A stretch of 62,118 nt of DNA from Rhodothermales bacterium (GTDB taxonomy: Bacteria > Bacteroidota > Rhodothermia > Rhodothermales > Bin80): contig JANQES010000121.1 in assembly GCA_028278205.1 (NCBI GenBank), positions 1-62,118 on the forward strand. The letters run 5' to 3'. The notes below the pieces were generated by a model, which saw only the letters and a program-made list of their open reading frames with translations, searched no databases and had not been told where the DNA came from. Made by a program: the position numbers and the translations under genes. Below, piece after piece: positions 8,146-16,795 of the stretch. How positions within the stretch are numbered: the first letter of the stretch is position 1; each line of letters begins with the position of its first letter.

Positions 8146-9615
8146 TCAACCCTGCCGCATCCGCACCAGCATCACGTCGAGGCCTACGAGGATCAGGGCG
8201 ATGGCGCCGAGGACGGCCAGGGCCAGCAGCGGTTTGAAGATCACCAGGCCGCCGATCATGCCGAGGGCGCCGCCGAGATATTTGATGTAGTTGAGTTGCT
8301 CGTTCGACGAATTCTTGATCAGCGCCTCTAGCTGCACCTCGTCGTATTTACGCATGTTGGTGATGATCATCTCGTGGATGTCGAGGTTGCCGACGAAGCC
8401 GAGGATGATCTTCGTGGCCCACTCTTCGATCTCTTCGGAGCGCTCGGTGATCTTTTCGGGGAGGCGGTCGAGCAGGTGATCCATCTCGTCGAGCACCACG
8501 TCGAGCGATTGGGGGAGTTGTTGCACGGCCTGGTCGATGCGGCGTTTGAAGTCGTCTTCGTTGAGGAAGCGGTAGGCTTTGATGGCGAGGCCGCTGAGGC
8601 TCTGGCTGGTGTATTCTTCGAGCTTCTGAATCGTAAAATCGACGATCTTCTTGCGCACCGCCTCCGAGCCGAGCACCGTATCGACGTAGTCGGCGGTGAG
8701 GTGTTTGAGGTCGTCGCGGAAATCGGGGTCTTCGAGCACGCCGTGCGTCACGTTGAGCGCCAGCTCGCGGTACTTCGGGATGACGCCGCTCTCTTCGATT
8801 TTTTGCTTGATAATCTCTTCGTTGATCAACTCTTCCGAGACGGCTTTTGCCAGGCGGAAGATGACGCGATCGCGCTGCGCCGGGATCAGCCCTTGCCCCA
8901 GGATAGGCCGTCGCTTGCGCGGGTGGAAGAGCATCGTGATGGCGAGCCAGTTCGTAAAAAAGCCGATCAGCCCACTCACCGATACGATCAAGAGCAGCCC
9001 GTCGAGCGGCAGGTTGTAGCCGAAAGGCTGGAGCGTGACGCCGTCGAAATCCCACAAAAAAGAGAAGGCGAAGAGCAGCCCCAGGCCCCAGGGGATGATG
9101 CGCATGTAGGGCAGCGCTTTGGCGCCGGTGCTCGGCGCGCGCTCCGGTTCATCCGCCGGTTCGGCTTGCGCCTCAACCTCGGGCAGGTGACGCAAAATGT
9201 ATTTGCCGATGAGCGTCCGCAGGTCGCGCGCCCGCGCCTTCGTTACCTCACGCGCCGCTGCCACCTCCGGCGCTTCAGCCTCTTCAGCGGTGTCCTCAGC
9301 GGTCTCTTCAGCAGCGTCCTCAGCGGTCTCTTCCACCGGCGCTTCCGCCGGCGCTTCGGTGATCACCTCGTCAGCCGGCGCTTCGGCGGCAGGTTCCTCA
9401 ACAGGCGAACCGGCGGCCTCATCACTCGCCTCATCAGCCTCTTCCGCCGGCTCATCAACCGCTTCATCAGCCGTCTCATCGAGCACCTCGAATTCCGGCA
9501 CAACTTCCTCTTCGACCGTCTCCAGCGTCTCGACGATCTCCACTTCGGGCGTCGCAGCAGCGTCGTCTACGCTTTCTGATTCGGTCTCGGTATGTTCAAA
9601 CTTCTCTGTTGACAT
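8146..9615 (-). CDS. DUF445 family membrane protein with long acidic N-terminus
   Basis: This is a 489-residue DUF445 (YheB/YtwI-like) protein. The hallmark follows the second membrane helix: VSGLIGFFTNWLAITMLFHP, then RRPILGQGLIPAQRDRVIFR. Membrane helices are near residues 168-190, 203-231 and 443-485. The middle 210 residues are helical and probably cytoplasmic. The first 125 residues are unusual for the family: a low-complexity Glu/Ala/Pro/Val tract (EEPAAEAPADEVITEAPAE and similar) that is probably disordered. DUF445 proteins are membrane-associated and of unknown function. The 14-base gap to the convergent upstream gene leaves room only for a minimal terminator. Confidence 0.88.
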   Translation of the reverse strand: MSTEKFEHTETESESVDDAAATPEVEIVETLETVEEEVVPEFEVLDETADEAVDEPAEEADEASDEAAGSPVEEPAAEAPADEVITEAPAEAPVEETAEDAAEETAEDTAEEAEAPEVAAAREVTKARARDLRTLIGKYILRHLPEVEAQAEPADEPERAPSTGAKALPYMRIIPWGLGLLFAFSFLWDFDGVTLQPFGYNLPLDGLLLIVSVSGLIGFFTNWLAITMLFHPRKRRPILGQGLIPAQRDRVIFRLAKAVSEELINEEIIKQKIEESGVIPKYRELALNVTHGVLEDPDFRDDLKHLTADYVDTVLGSEAVRKKIVDFTIQKLEEYTSQSLSGLAIKAYRFLNEDDFKRRIDQAVQQLPQSLDVVLDEMDHLLDRLPEKITERSEEIEEWATKIILGFVGNLDIHEMIITNMRKYDEVQLEALIKNSSNEQLNYIKYLGGALGMIGGLVIFKPLLALAVLGAIALILVGLDVMLVRMRQG

Positions 9616-9626
9616 AGAAAGTAAAG

Positions 9627-9715
9627 CGTGAAACGTGAGGGAGCTTGTAAAAACGTATCAGCGAGGCACCCTCACGTTTACTTCGTCAGTCGCTTCGCTC
9701 GTGTCACGTTTCACG
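9627..9715. repeat. family A heptad inverted repeat A2 with inserted module
   Basis: The left arm is GCGTGAAACGTGAGGG at 9627 and the right arm CCTCACGTT is interrupted by the 28-bp module (9678-9706, minus orientation) before continuing CACGTTTCACG. The last heptad supplies the TGA stop of the HD hydrolase gene at 9711. Confidence 0.82.
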
Positions 9716-10271
9716 AACCAGAAAGTCCCAGCCGGTCAGCGCGGGCTTGCATGCCGGCTATCACGTTGGCGATGTGTTCGCCGAGTTCGACGCCTAACTC
9801 TTCGGCGCCCTGCGTGATGTCTTCGCGGCTGACGGCTGCGGCAAACTGTTTGTCTTTAAGTTTCTTGCGGACCGATTTGACCTTCATGCCTTCCATCTTC
9901 GTCGGGCGCACGTAGGCCACGGCGGTGATGAAGCCGGCCAGTTCATCGACGGCAAAAAGCGTCTTGGCCATCAGCGTTGTACGGGGCACGCCGCTGTAGG
10001 TGGCATGGCCCAGGATCGCCTCGATCACCGTCTCCGGATAGCCCTGTTCGCGCAGCACGGCGGTGCCCACGAACGGGTGCTCGTCGAGCGTCGGATGCTT
10101 TTCATAATCCATGTCGTGCAGCAGCCCCGTCATGCGCCACAATTCAACGTCTTCGCCGAATTTCTCCGCGTAGTATTCCATCGCGGCCTCGACGGCGTAG
10201 GCGTGGCGGCGCAAGCTTTCGGTCTTGGTCCATTCGTGAAAGAGGGCGAGGGCGTCGTCGTAGGTTGGCAT
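9711..10271 (-). CDS. HD-superfamily hydrolase
   Basis: This 186-residue protein has an HD domain: the first histidine in SLRRHAYAVEAAMEYYAE, the HD doublet in TGLLHDMDYEKHPTLDEHP, further histidine in EAILGHATYSG and the aspartate in LFAVDELAGF. These are the metal ligands of the HD phosphohydrolase superfamily. The small size and layout match the predicted phosphohydrolases that act on HD-type nucleotide substrates, but the substrate is unknown. There is no signal peptide, so it is cytoplasmic. Repeat B2 separates it from mlaD, so it may not belong to that operon. Its stop codon falls inside repeat A2. Confidence 0.85.
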   Translation of the reverse strand: MPTYDDALALFHEWTKTESLRRHAYAVEAAMEYYAEKFGEDVELWRMTGLLHDMDYEKHPTLDEHPFVGTAVLREQGYPETVIEAILGHATYSGVPRTTLMAKTLFAVDELAGFITAVAYVRPTKMEGMKVKSVRKKLKDKQFAAAVSREDITQGAEELGVELGEHIANVIAGMQARADRLGLSGS

Positions 10272-10291
10272 TGTTCGATTGTGGTTTTTGG

Positions 10292-10352
10292 GTCACTGGT
10301 CATTGGTCACTAGTGTCTTTATCCACAACCAGTGACCAATGACCAGTGACTA
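10292..10352. repeat. family B perfect 20-bp inverted repeat B2
   Basis: The left arm 10292-10311 and right arm 10331-10350 (AGTGACCAATGACCAGTGAC) are perfect complements made of TGACCAG/TGACCAA heptads. The TAG stop of mlaD (10350-10352) lies on the edge of the right arm, so the hairpin could be its terminator. Confidence 0.9.
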
Positions 10353-11264
10353 AAATACATCAACCAGCTTCAAATCCTTCAGATACTTCTTTGGGTTTTG
10401 TTCGAAGTCGAGCAGGATGCGGTTGAGGTTGGTGAGGGTGGCGTCGAGCTTGGTGTAGAGCGAGTCGTCGTTGACGAGTTTGCCGAGGGTGCCTTCGCCC
10501 TGATCGATCTTGGCCAGGATAGCGTTGAGCGAGGTCGTCGTGGCTTCGAGCGAGGCCATGTTCTGGTCGATGCGGGCCAGCAGTTGGTTGACGTTGCCGA
10601 CGGTGGCCGTCAGCGAGTCGCGGGTGAGGGCGTTGAGGTTGCCGGTGAGCGATTCGACGCCTTCGAGCACCCCGGCGATGCGGTCTTGCTCGGCGCGCAA
10701 AAGCGTGCTCAGGGCGTTGGCGCTGCCCTGGATGGCGCCGAGCGTCTGCGCCAGATCACTCTGCGGGTCGGACATCAGCGTACGGGCGGCCTCCAGCGTG
10801 GCTGTGGCGCCCAGGATCAGGCTGTCGGCGCGGCCTACGATGTCGGGCGCGGTTTCGATGAGTTGATCCAGGCCTTCTTCGGTGGTGCTGGGGATGAAGT
10901 CTCCGGGGTCGTGGAGCGTCGTATCGGGCGGGCCGAGCTGGATTTCGAGACGCACCACGCCCAGCATCCCGAAGCCCCCGATGGACGTCACCGAGCCGTG
11001 CGTCATGGCTACCTGTCTGTCGACGGTAAAGCCGACGTGCGCCTGCCCGTCCTGAAGCCGGACTTCGTTGACCGAGCCGACGTTGACGCCGTTGATGCGC
11101 ACGGCATTACCCGAGACCAGCCCGCCGGCATCGGCAAAGGTGGTTCTGAATTCGTAGGTGCCCGAGAAGATGGGCAGATCCTTAAAAAAGCGGGTGCCTA
11201 CGAAAAAAACGAGGATCGACAGGGCAATCGCAACGCCGATTTTGAGTTCGTTGCTGTATTTCAC
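10350..11264 (-). CDS. mlaD: MlaD-family MCE substrate-binding protein
   Basis: This 304-residue protein is the MCE subunit of a MlaFED-type ABC system that moves phospholipid between outer and inner membranes. A single N-terminal helix (residues 8-26, IGVAIALSILVFFVGTRFF) anchors it in the inner membrane. The MCE domain follows (about 36-115) with RTTFADAGGLVSGNAVRING, VGSVNEVRL and GVVRLEIQLG. After it comes a long helical region of about 180 residues, with many repeated hydrophobic/polar heptads, that could form a needle or coiled extension. It is the third gene of mlaE-mlaF-mlaD and starts 18 bases after mlaF ends. Confidence 0.93.
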   Translation of the reverse strand: MKYSNELKIGVAIALSILVFFVGTRFFKDLPIFSGTYEFRTTFADAGGLVSGNAVRINGVNVGSVNEVRLQDGQAHVGFTVDRQVAMTHGSVTSIGGFGMLGVVRLEIQLGPPDTTLHDPGDFIPSTTEEGLDQLIETAPDIVGRADSLILGATATLEAARTLMSDPQSDLAQTLGAIQGSANALSTLLRAEQDRIAGVLEGVESLTGNLNALTRDSLTATVGNVNQLLARIDQNMASLEATTTSLNAILAKIDQGEGTLGKLVNDDSLYTKLDATLTNLNRILLDFEQNPKKYLKDLKLVDVF

Positions 11265-11282
11265 AGGGTTCAGGGGCGATGG

Positions 11283-12053
11283 TTAAGAGGCTCGCGCAGC
11301 AGACGGCGTCGAGGGCTCGCCGATGAAGTATTCGTTGGCCTTGACGAACGCGCGCAGCACCGCGTCGTTGGACCGGTGGAGGTCGGCGATGGTCCCCACC
11401 CAGTGCATCCGGGTGGCGTGGATGAGCGCCGCGCGGTCGGCGATGCTCAAGACCGAGTGCATGTCGTGCGTGACGACGATGCTGGTGATGTCGAGTTGAT
11501 CGGCCAGGTTTTTAATCAGGTCGTCGATGGTGTTGGAGGTTTCGGGGTCGAGGCCGCTGGTGGGTTCGTCGTAGATGATGTAGCGAGGCCGCAGCGCGAT
11601 GGCCCGCGCCAGCGCCACACGCTTTTTCATCCCACCCGATAATTCCGACGGTTTCTTCGCCCCGACGCCCGGCAGATGCACCACATCCAGGCAATGCTCG
11701 ACCTCCTTGCGAATCTCGTCTTTCGTCTTCGTGGTGAACGTCTGGAGGGGGAAAGCCACGTTATCGAAGGCGTTCATCGAATCGAACAGCGCGCCGCCCT
11801 GAAACAACACGCCGAACTGTTGCCGCACCCGGCGCAACTCGCTGTACGAAATCGCATTGATGTCCGTCCCATCGACCAGCACGCGTCCCCGGTCGGGTTT
11901 GAGCAGGCCGATGATGTGTTTCATCAACACACTCTTGCCCGAACCCGAGCGCCCGATAATCGCCAGCGTCTCGCCTTCCTCGATGGTCAGCGAGACATCC
12001 TGAAGCACCGGCTTTTCTCCGAAGCTTTTATAGATATGTTCGACTTTGATCAT
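11283..12053 (-). CDS. mlaF: MlaF-type ABC transporter ATPase
   Basis: This 256-residue ATPase powers the MlaE permease in phospholipid transport. Walker A is GRSGSGKS, followed by the Q-loop region QFGVLFQGGALFDSMNAFDN, the signature LSGGMKKRVALARA, Walker B YIIYDEPTSGLDP and the switch histidine in IVVTHDM. The GGALFDSM and LSGGMKKR forms are typical of the MlaF/TTG2A group. I chose the ATG at 12053 (MIKVEHIYKSFG), because the preceding 50 codons of open frame overlap mlaE in another frame. The start is 4 bases after the mlaE stop, which points to translational coupling. Confidence 0.95.
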   Translation of the reverse strand: MIKVEHIYKSFGEKPVLQDVSLTIEEGETLAIIGRSGSGKSVLMKHIIGLLKPDRGRVLVDGTDINAISYSELRRVRQQFGVLFQGGALFDSMNAFDNVAFPLQTFTTKTKDEIRKEVEHCLDVVHLPGVGAKKPSELSGGMKKRVALARAIALRPRYIIYDEPTSGLDPETSNTIDDLIKNLADQLDITSIVVTHDMHSVLSIADRAALIHATRMHWVGTIADLHRSNDAVLRAFVKANEYFIGEPSTPSAARAS

Positions 12054-12057
12054 CGGT

Positions 12058-12819
12058 TCAGAGCAAGACAATCGCCAGCACGAGGTCTGACAGCAAGATG
12101 TAGACGCAACTGATGACGGCAGCCTGCGTGGTGCTGCGCCCGACCCCCTCGGCGCCGCCTTCGGTGAAATAGCCCATGTAGCACGAAATCGACGTGATGA
12201 CAAAGCCGAAGACGAACGACTTGATCAGCCCGAAATACGGCCCGAACGGCAGGTAATAATCGCGCGCGCCCTGAATAAATTCGCCGATAGCTACCGCGCC
12301 GCTGATCTCGGCGGCAAGCAGCCCGCCGCTGATGCCCACGAAACAGGCCGAGACGTAGAGCACCGGAAACATCAAGACGCCGGCCATCACACGCGGCACA
12401 ATCAAGTAGCCGACCGAGTTGAGTCCCATCGCCTCCAGCGCGTCGATCTGTTCGGTCACGCGCATCGTGCCCAGTTCAGCGGCGATGCGCGCGCCGACGC
12501 GTCCGGCCAGGATAAAGCCCGTCACCACCGCGCCGAGTTCCATGATCAACGACGGCACCACCACCGCGCCGATAGTCGATTTGGGAATCAAGGGCGAGAC
12601 CAACTGATAGGCCGTCTGCACCGTCGTCACCGCCCCCGAAAAGGCCGCCGCCAGGGCCACGATGGGGATCGAGTCGATCCCGGTGCGCACCATCTGGACG
12701 AAGAGGTTTTTGCGGTACAGGCCGAACTCGCCCAACGAGGTAAAGGCCTTTGCCAGGAGCATCACATACCGCCCCAGGCTAAAGAAGGGCTGTGTCAGGC
12801 GCAGTTGCAACGAAGCCAT
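12058..12819 (-). CDS. mlaE: MlaE-family permease
   Basis: This 253-residue integral membrane protein is the permease of the MlaFED lipid transporter. It has five or six predicted helices, and the family signature is complete: VPSLIMELGAVVTGFILAGR then GARIAAELGTMRVTEQIDAL, which contains the coupling helix. A conserved amphipathic N-terminus (FTSLGEFGLYRKNLF) precedes the first helix. It is the first gene of the operon and faces radA across a 310-bp gap. The order E-F-D without mlaC or mlaB matches many non-proteobacterial versions. Confidence 0.94.
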   Translation of the reverse strand: MASLQLRLTQPFFSLGRYVMLLAKAFTSLGEFGLYRKNLFVQMVRTGIDSIPIVALAAAFSGAVTTVQTAYQLVSPLIPKSTIGAVVVPSLIMELGAVVTGFILAGRVGARIAAELGTMRVTEQIDALEAMGLNSVGYLIVPRVMAGVLMFPVLYVSACFVGISGGLLAAEISGAVAIGEFIQGARDYYLPFGPYFGLIKSFVFGFVITSISCYMGYFTEGGAEGVGRSTTQAAVISCVYILLSDLVLAIVLL

Positions 12820-13129
12820 CCGTCGTCGAAGAAGAACTGATCCGGGAGCATAGGTGAGATAGAAAGAAGCCTAATGATTCTAAACCCTGGATGTTTCCTT
12901 TAACGAAGCCGATGACAGGATGATGTCAGCGTTTACCGCTATTATTGTTATGTTAAGGCTACCTATTTGGGATTTTAGATTTTGGATTGGTAATCTCCAC
13001 GCTCTTCAACAAACGAAAAAGCCGTGCCGGTTGAAGCAGGCATCGCTTTCATGATTGTTGAAAACGAATCGTGAACCAACCAATCCAAAATCTAAAATCC
13101 AAAATCGATCATTCCAAGCGCAAACCTTG
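12820..13129. other. divergent intergenic region between mlaE and radA
   Basis: The first 150 bases are ordinary AT-richer sequence expected to carry the mlaE and radA promoters; I cannot fix a -10 or -35 box. The rest is the family C repeat C1 (12970-13107), which ends 23 bases before the radA start. Confidence 0.5.
12970..13107. repeat. family C heptad inverted repeat C1
   Basis: The left arm is GGATTTTAGATTTTGGATTG and the right arm (13080-13106) is AATCCAA/AATCTAA heptads. The core of about 90 bases starts GGT and ends AACCAAC, and contains smaller inverted repeats. It sits directly upstream of radA, so the first 25 codons of the longer radA open frame (read as NPKSKIQN) are repeat, not gene. 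Confidence 0.85.
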
Positions 13130-14497
13130 ATGTCCAAAACCAAAACCCGTTACGTCTGCCAGGCGTGCGCCTACGAATCGCCGAAGTGGTTGGGGCGGTG
13201 CTCTAACTGTGGGGAGTGGAATACGTTTGTCGAAGAGATAGTGGCGGCGCGTTCGCCGGTGAAGGCGCGGGTTTCGGCGGCGCAGCGGGTAGGCGTCGCC
13301 ACGCCGCCGAAACCGCTCTCGGCCATCGACCTCGGCGAAGAGACGCGCCTGCTGACGGGCGTGGCCGAGTTTGACCGCGTCGTGGGCGGCGGCATCATGC
13401 ACGGCTCGCTGACCCTCGTCGCGGGCGACCCCGGCATCGGCAAGAGCACCCTGATGACCGAGTTGGGCAAGTATCTGCCGGATCGCCGCGTGCTCTACGT
13501 CACCGGCGAAGAGTCGCTGCGGCAGGTCAAGTTGCGCGCCCAGCGCCTCGGCGTGGATTCCGAAAACGTCCTGCTTTTCGCCGAAACCAACGTCGAAGAA
13601 ATCATCGCCGTCGCCCAGGAGGCCCAACCCGACGTGCTCGTCATCGATTCGATCCAGACGGTTTTTCGGCCCCATGTGCAGAGTGCGCCGGGGTCGGTCA
13701 GCCAGGTGCGCGAGAGCGCTTCGGCCATTTTGCAATTCACCAAAAGCATGGATGTAGCGACGTTCCTGGTCGGGCACGTGACCAAGGCCGGCTCGATTGC
13801 CGGGCCGCGCATCCTCGAACACATGGTCGATACCGTGCTCTACTTCGAGGGCGACCGGCACCACGCCTACCGGGTGCTGCGCGCCGTCAAAAACCGCTTC
13901 GGCTCGACCAACGAGATCGGCGTCTTCGAGATGCGCGGCACGGGCCTGCACGAAGTGTCGAACCCCAGCGAAATCTTTCTCTCGGAGCGGCGCTACGGCG
14001 CCAGCGGCTCGACGGTGGTCTGCGCGCTCGAAGGCACGCGCCCGGTGCTCGTCGAAGTGCAGGCGCTGGCCACGGGCACCTCGTACGGCACGCCCCAACG
14101 CACCGCCGCCGGCTTCGACCTGCGGCGGCTGCAACTGCTGCTGGCCGTCCTCGAAAAACGCGAAGGCCTGCGCCTTTCCACGCACGATGTCTTCCTCAAC
14201 GTAGCCGGCGGCGTCCGTCTCGAAGAGCCTGCCGTGGATCTCGGCGTGGTCGTCGCCGTGGCCTCGTCGTTCCGCGACATTCCGACCGACACGGGCGCGG
14301 TGCTCATCGGCGAAGTGGGTCTCGGCGGCGAAGTGCGCACCGTCAGCCAGCTAGAGTTGCGTCTGAAGGAAGCCGCCAAGCTCGGCTTCGAGCGCGCCGT
14401 CGTCCCCAAAAACAATCTCAAAGGCTTCACCCCGCCGAAAAACATCGAAGTCCTCGGCGTAGACCGGCTGCACGAGGTGCTCGATCTGGTGTTATAA
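13130..14497 (+). CDS. radA: DNA repair protein RadA
   Basis: This 455-residue ATPase processes branched recombination intermediates together with RecA. The N-terminal zinc finger is CQACAYESPKWLGRCSNC, with a CxxC pair at each end. Walker A is VAGDPGIGKST, Walker B is DVLVIDSIQTV, and the RadA-specific motif is KNRFGSTNEIGVFEMR. The C-terminal half is the Lon-protease-like domain (VFLNVAGGVRLEEPAVDLGV) that has lost protease residues. I chose ATG 13130 (MSKTKTRYVC), which places the zinc finger at the usual position. It converges with the M56 gene across a perfect hairpin. Confidence 0.97.
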   Translation: MSKTKTRYVCQACAYESPKWLGRCSNCGEWNTFVEEIVAARSPVKARVSAAQRVGVATPPKPLSAIDLGEETRLLTGVAEFDRVVGGGIMHGSLTLVAGDPGIGKSTLMTELGKYLPDRRVLYVTGEESLRQVKLRAQRLGVDSENVLLFAETNVEEIIAVAQEAQPDVLVIDSIQTVFRPHVQSAPGSVSQVRESASAILQFTKSMDVATFLVGHVTKAGSIAGPRILEHMVDTVLYFEGDRHHAYRVLRAVKNRFGSTNEIGVFEMRGTGLHEVSNPSEIFLSERRYGASGSTVVCALEGTRPVLVEVQALATGTSYGTPQRTAAGFDLRRLQLLLAVLEKREGLRLSTHDVFLNVAGGVRLEEPAVDLGVVVAVASSFRDIPTDTGAVLIGEVGLGGEVRTVSQLELRLKEAAKLGFERAVVPKNNLKGFTPPKNIEVLGVDRLHEVLDLVL

Positions 14498-14499
14498 CA

Positions 14500-14526
14500 T
14501 TCGAATTTCGAGGGTCGAAATTCGAA
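14500..14526. terminator. bidirectional hairpin between radA and the M56 gene (family G words)
   Basis: The arms TTCGAATTTCGA and TCGAAATTCGAA are perfect 12-base complements with a GGG loop. The words repeat with a period of seven (ATTTCGA). It lies 2 bases after the radA stop and 5 bases from the opposing stop, so it can serve both converging genes. Confidence 0.8.
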
Positions 14527-14531
14527 AACGG

Positions 14532-16382
14532 TTAACGCATCAGCTTGACGACGACGAAGTTGCCAGGCTGCATGTTTTGCACGGCGTGTTTGAAATCAGT
14601 ACCGTTTCGGTATTCCTCCGGGAGCGTCTCCATGCTGGGCGGCTGATCGCCTTTGCCGACGACGATGGCAAGGTTTTCAGTAAACCCTGAGGCCGCTATG
14701 GCCAATTCTACCTTTTCCTCAACGGTACGCTGCCTTTTCGGGCCGGTCGTCAAGCCTACGACCTTAAAGGCAGGCTCGATGCTATCGAAGTCGTCATAGA
14801 CCTCTACCCCCTGGATGATGTACATGGGCCTTTTCAGGTCCTTCAGGAAACGCTCCAGGTCAAGGGCCGGAAATTCAGACTGCTTCAAGACGCGGGCATG
14901 ATTCCTGATCGAAATATAGGGGTGTGTCGATCGGACGGCGTCGGGGGTGTCGGGGGTGTAGGCTACGCGCACGTAGGCCGGCGTCGGGTTGGGCCCCACC
15001 AGATCGGTCCGGGATTCCAGGCGAATCGTTTTGCCTGCTATCTCAAAGGTGAGCGTGCCGCCCCGGAACATGCCTGCTTGCCGGGATTGCTCGAAAGGCG
15101 CAGCAGAAACGATGAATGCCCAGTCCGGGTGTCGGATGTGGATAAAAGGTTTAGGATGGAGGTAGTAATCAGGTTTAGATTGGAGGGGCTTTTCTGGTTC
15201 AGCCGTGCCGGTTTCAAGGCCAATGATCACCTCGTCATCCATCATCACATATCGGAGATCCACCGTCAGCAGCGGTCGGTTGGCTTCGTCGGTTAAGGGG
15301 GCCGTTGCGGCGGGTTTTTCATGGTGAACCAGATCGGCGCACGCTGTGAAAAGTACACCGGCAGCAACCAGGCTTGCCAGGGCCGGAGCGATGCGCGACG
15401 AAGGAGCACCGATCCTGCTCGAAGCCGCTGTTTTAGGCGCGACGAGCCGCCGGATCCGGCCGAGCAGCGAGCCGTCGGTGGCCGCGAGTGCCAGTCCCCT
15501 GCTTGCCTGCCGGTATTCCTCCAGCGCCAGCAGCGACCGCGCGTAGGCGGCGGCATCGCCGCAGGCGGCCACGGCCCGATCGTCGCAGCAGTGCTCGCGC
15601 TCAATGCAGATGTGCCTGGAGATCCACCACGCCGCCGGATGGTAGAAAAGCAGCGTCTCGGCGGCTGATTGCAGAAGCCCGACGAGGAAATCATACCGGC
15701 GCACGTGCGCCAACTCGTGCGCGAGGATAGCTTCTACCTGCCACGGCGGCAGCGCCGCGAGCACGCTGGCCGGTAGCACGATGACCGGGCGCAGCCAGCC
15801 GAAGACGTACGGGCTGCCGGGGCGCGCGGCCAGAAGCAACCGCGCGCGTTGCGCGATGCCCAGCCGCGCCGTAAGCGCCTCGAACCGGGCCTGCCAGGCT
15901 TCAGGAGCCGGTTTTGCTTCACGCGCTATCTGATAGCGAGCGTAGCTCCAGCCGCCGAACAGGCGCGCCAGCAACACCAGCACACCCGCAGCCCAACCGG
16001 CCACCAGATAAGGCAGGTAAAGCTGGGCGGCGACCATCGGACGCCAGACGGCAGACGCCTCGCTGGCCGCTTTATCGACGCCGATGACAGGCACAAGAGG
16101 CGTCGCCGCATCGGCGGCCTCTGTTGCAACCGCCGCCGTTGCCTCAGCGGCAATCGAATCGGTCAGCGCATACCACGTCAGGCCCGGCACGATGAGCATC
16201 AGCGCCAGGGCCGCGCACGAGAGCGCATAGCGCGCGGTGGGGCGTCCGCGCATGAGTTTCAACAGGCCCCAGAGCAGCAGGGCGACCAGGGCGCCTTGCC
16301 ACAAGGAATGCAAAAGCGCATAGCCCAGCGCCTGCGCGGCAGGCTCAGCCAGCAAAGCGTAGAGATTGTCTAAGGCAAACAT
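14532..16382 (-). CDS. M56 (BlaR1-like) membrane metallopeptidase with unrecognised sensor domain
   Basis: This 616-residue protein is the sensor/protease partner of the adjacent BlaI-type repressor. Membrane helices are near residues 15-40, 50-72 and 125-150, with another near 330. The zinc motif is ILAHELAHVRRYD, followed by the M56 pattern EREHCCDDRAVAACGDAAAY. In BlaR1 the protease is activated by an external sensor and triggers repressor cleavage. Here the C-terminal 250 residues outside the membrane are not a penicillin-binding domain and match nothing I know, so the signal is not obviously a beta-lactam. It starts 2 bases after the repressor gene stop and is co-transcribed with it. Confidence 0.9.
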   Translation of the reverse strand: MFALDNLYALLAEPAAQALGYALLHSLWQGALVALLLWGLLKLMRGRPTARYALSCAALALMLIVPGLTWYALTDSIAAEATAAVATEAADAATPLVPVIGVDKAASEASAVWRPMVAAQLYLPYLVAGWAAGVLVLLARLFGGWSYARYQIAREAKPAPEAWQARFEALTARLGIAQRARLLLAARPGSPYVFGWLRPVIVLPASVLAALPPWQVEAILAHELAHVRRYDFLVGLLQSAAETLLFYHPAAWWISRHICIEREHCCDDRAVAACGDAAAYARSLLALEEYRQASRGLALAATDGSLLGRIRRLVAPKTAASSRIGAPSSRIAPALASLVAAGVLFTACADLVHHEKPAATAPLTDEANRPLLTVDLRYVMMDDEVIIGLETGTAEPEKPLQSKPDYYLHPKPFIHIRHPDWAFIVSAAPFEQSRQAGMFRGGTLTFEIAGKTIRLESRTDLVGPNPTPAYVRVAYTPDTPDAVRSTHPYISIRNHARVLKQSEFPALDLERFLKDLKRPMYIIQGVEVYDDFDSIEPAFKVVGLTTGPKRQRTVEEKVELAIAASGFTENLAIVVGKGDQPPSMETLPEEYRNGTDFKHAVQNMQPGNFVVVKLMR

Positions 16383-16384
16383 GG

Positions 16385-16762
16385 TTACGACCTCCGTTCT
16401 ATCTCGTCCAACAGCGCGCGGATCTCATCGAGTTCTTCGGCAGTGCTTTCCTTGACGGAAAGCGCCTGGAGAATGAGCTTCTTCGCCGAGCCTCCGAAAG
16501 CCTGATCGAGCAACGTGTGAATCAGGTGTTGCTGCACCGCGTCTTCGCCCACGGCGGCCTCGTAAACGTGCGCCCGCTGCGCCGTGTCGCGGGTGACGAG
16601 GCCCTTTTCGGTCATGATCTGGAGGAGCTTGAGCACCGTCGTGTAGCCCACGGCGCGCGACGTTTCGAGCGCCTGGTGCGCCTCGCGCACCGTCGAGGGG
16701 CCGCGCTGCCAGAGCACCTGGAGGATGCTCAGTTCAGCTTCGGTTGGCAGGGGAGAGGGCAT
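16385..16762 (-). CDS. BlaI/MecI/CopY-type transcriptional repressor
   Basis: This 125-residue winged-helix repressor has the family pattern TEAELSILQVLWQRGPSTVREA then GYTTVLKLLQIMTEKGLVTR, which is the DNA-recognition helix and wing. The C-terminal half is the helical dimer region. Such repressors are cleaved after activation of an M56 partner, and that gene follows at once. It is very likely autoregulated, because two palindromic sites of one type lie over and just after its promoter. The start ATG at 16762 is preceded by CAGGAG. Confidence 0.94.
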   Translation of the reverse strand: MPSPLPTEAELSILQVLWQRGPSTVREAHQALETSRAVGYTTVLKLLQIMTEKGLVTRDTAQRAHVYEAAVGEDAVQQHLIHTLLDQAFGGSAKKLILQALSVKESTAEELDEIRALLDEIERRS

Positions 16763-16778
16763 GGCTCCTGTGGGTATG

Positions 16779-16794
16779 TACGAAGTGTTTCGTA
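16779..16794 (-). promoter_or_regulatory. predicted BlaI-type operator O2
   Basis: The sequence TACGAAGTGTTTCGTA is a 16-bp near-palindrome with the half-site TACGAA. It lies between the -10 box and the repressor start codon, and its centre is 23 bp from operator O1. Confidence 0.8.
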
Positions 16795-16795
16795 A

